The notes under the pieces were generated by a model. That model was not told the origin of the DNA, made no database searches, and was given only the letters and a program-made list of their open reading frames with translations. A stretch of 64,000 nucleotides of DNA from Pseudoxanthomonas sp. Root630 (GTDB lineage Bacteria > Pseudomonadota > Gammaproteobacteria > Xanthomonadales > Xanthomonadaceae): contig NZ_LMGY01000015.1 of NCBI RefSeq assembly GCF_001427585.1, positions 358,684 through 422,683 of the forward strand, in the 5' to 3' direction. How positions within the stretch are numbered: the first letter of the stretch is position 1; the number at the start of each line of letters is the position of its first letter. A program made the position numbers and the translations under genes. Shown one piece after another: positions 62,857 through 64,000 of this stretch.

Positions 62857-63639
62857 TTACTTGCTGCCGGCCTTGGCCGCGGCGACGTCGTCGGCGCGGG
62901 CGTGCAGGCCCTGCAGGTAGCTGGCCAGGGCCTGGATTTCCTGCTCGGTCAGCGGGCCGGCCACCTGGGCCATGATGTTGAAGTGGGCCGGGTCCTTCAG
63001 CGTGGTCGTACCGGCCTTGTACTCGGTCAGGCGGCGCACCGTGTAGTCCTGCATCTGGCCGCCGATATGCGGGTAGGCCGGGCCCGGGTTGCCGGCACCG
63101 GTCGGGCCGTGGCACGCCAGGCAGGCCGGCACGCCGCGCTTGGCATCGCCATTGCGGTACAGCTGCTGGCCGACTTCGTAGAACTTCATGCCCTGGTAGG
63201 TGCCGTCGGCGACGACGCTGTCGTCGGCCAGGCCGGCGCCCGACTTCTGGGTGGCGAAGTAGGCTCCCACGTCGCGCATGTCCTGCGCGTTGAGGGTCTG
63301 GGCGAACGGGGCCATCACCATCGCCATGCCGGTGTTGCGCTCGCCCGAGGCGAACAGCGCCAGCTGCTGGGCGATATAGCGCTCGCTCTGGCCGGCGATG
63401 CGGGGGTACTGCGGGTCGCTGGGATTGCCGTCGGCGCCGTGGCAGGCCGCGCAGGCGGCCGCCTTGGTCTGGCCGGCCTTGGCATCGCCCCAGGTCGTCT
63501 TGGCGAGGTTGATGTCCAGCGGCGCGGTCTCGACCGGCGCATTGTCCGGCACCGGGACCACCGTGGTCTGTGCAAAAGCGACTGCGCCCACGGCCAGTAC
63601 GGCCAATCCGGCAAGTCCCATAACGCGAGCGTGGCGCAT
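62857..63639 (-). CDS. Cytochrome c4 (di-heme)
   Basis: Periplasmic electron carrier, probable donor to cytochrome oxidases. The 260-residue protein has a signal peptide (MRHARVMGLAGLAVLAVGAVAFAQ) and two homologous domains, each with a heme site: CAACH at 63-67 and CLACH at 173-177, and distal methionines downstream in each. Start ATG 63639 has a GGAG site. It is divergent from engB, a conserved order in Xanthomonads, and has a good promoter. Confidence 0.94.
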   Translation of the reverse strand: MRHARVMGLAGLAVLAVGAVAFAQTTVVPVPDNAPVETAPLDINLAKTTWGDAKAGQTKAAACAACHGADGNPSDPQYPRIAGQSERYIAQQLALFASGERNTGMAMVMAPFAQTLNAQDMRDVGAYFATQKSGAGLADDSVVADGTYQGMKFYEVGQQLYRNGDAKRGVPACLACHGPTGAGNPGPAYPHIGGQMQDYTVRRLTEYKAGTTTLKDPAHFNIMAQVAGPLTEQEIQALASYLQGLHARADDVAAAKAGSK

Positions 63640-63698
63640 GCTAAAGCTCCGAAACCTTTGACTGATGGCGGCGCCTGAAGGGGCCGCGAAACCCGCGA

Positions 63699-63728
63699 AT
63701 TATCGTCGCGGCGGCCGCTCGCGGTCAA
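63699..63728 (-). promoter_or_regulatory. Sigma-70 promoter of cytochrome c4
   Basis: On the minus strand TTGACC (63723-63728), an 18-base spacer and GATAAT (63699-63704), about 60 bases upstream of the start. Five of six bases match the consensus at each box. Confidence 0.6.
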
Positions 63729-63769
63729 TTCAAACGGTATCCGGCCCGCCACCGTGCGATCCTATCGCC

Positions 63770-64000
63770 ATGTCGAACCCCCTGAATTCCGCCAGTTACC
63801 TGCTCTCCGCCCACACCCCGCGCCAGTTGCCGGAGGATGGCGGGTTCGAGGTGGCCTTCGCCGGCCGATCCAACGCCGGCAAGTCCAGCGCCCTCAATGC
63901 GCTGGTGAACCACAACCGGTTGGCGCGGGTATCCAAGACCCCCGGCCGCACCCAGCAGTTGGTGTTCTTCCAGGTCCAGCCCGAGCGCTACCTGGTCGAT
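63770..64000 (+). CDS. engB: Ribosome biogenesis GTP-binding protein YsxC/EngB, C-terminus cut off by window edge
   Basis: The first 77 codons of the 50S-assembly GTPase, from ATG 63770 ([17 protein letters not shown]). [21 protein letters not shown] contains the G1 P-loop (GRSNAGKSS), and [15 protein letters not shown] the switch I/G2 region. Divergent from cytochrome c4. The remaining G motifs lie outside the window. Confidence 0.93.
   Translation, partial: MSNPLNSASYLLSAHTPRQLPEDGGFEVAFAGRSNAGKSSALNALVNHNRLARVSKTPGRTQQLVFFQVQPERYLVD

Overview
The window is about 64 kb of high-GC, gene-dense chromosome. The gene set and order point to a gammaproteobacterium of the Xanthomonadaceae (Lysobacterales), most like Pseudoxanthomonas, Stenotrophomonas, Lysobacter or Xanthomonas. 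The signs are an aa3 oxidase locus with Cox11, Surf1 and heme A/O synthases, two DsbA-type proteins beside cytochrome c4 and engB, large TonB-dependent receptors, a GlcNAc (nag/nix-type) cluster with a LacI regulator, and a TGTGGGAGCGACGTC-type palindrome. Genus is inference; I see no rRNA, tRNA, prophage, insertion sequence or CRISPR array.

Layout. 1-4561: a partial membrane diguanylate cyclase and putA, both on the minus strand. 4824-13370: cytochrome c oxidase structural and assembly genes, with a DUF2244 gene, a 44-residue membrane protein, an inverted small membrane gene and an SCO-like protein. 13375-21684 (mostly minus): a phosphatase-like protein, an S9 peptidase, dnaG, YihY, an acetyltransferase, YqeY and rpsU, with D-lactate dehydrogenase on the plus strand. 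21820-24541: tsaD, folB, folK and a pteridine-reductase-like SDR. 24726-28075: ATP-grasp plus alpha-E operon facing an Anbu-type proteasome homologue across a 23-bp inverted repeat. 28195-29792: MidA-like methyltransferase and VanZ-like protein.

29844-42150 is a coherent GlcNAc/chitooligosaccharide system: lipoprotein hexosaminidase, TonB receptor and sugar kinase on the minus strand, and transporter, LacI regulator, SIS-type deaminase, NagA and NagX-like membrane protein on the plus strand. The divergent control region carries two ACAACGTTGT operators. A PQQ-type sugar dehydrogenase follows.

43484-50904 looks like an envelope (probably lipid A) remodelling locus: an ArnT-like transferase, PAP2 phosphatase, EptA-like phosphoethanolamine transferase, ArnC-like glycosyltransferase and LAB_N membrane protein, divergent from an OmpR-type two-component system. 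Then come an LprI/MliC-like lysozyme-inhibitor lipoprotein, cca, a Slt70 transglycosylase, a TauE/SafE permease, a second TonB receptor behind an unusually AT-rich leader, an EAL protein, an EEP-family hydrolase, a DsbA-like lipoprotein, DsbA, cytochrome c4 and the start of engB.

I found no wholly new system. The best candidates for a second look are the split Anbu locus that lacks a transglutaminase gene, the two-component-linked lipid A locus, the LprI-MliC fusion and the SCO-like protein of the oxidase locus.
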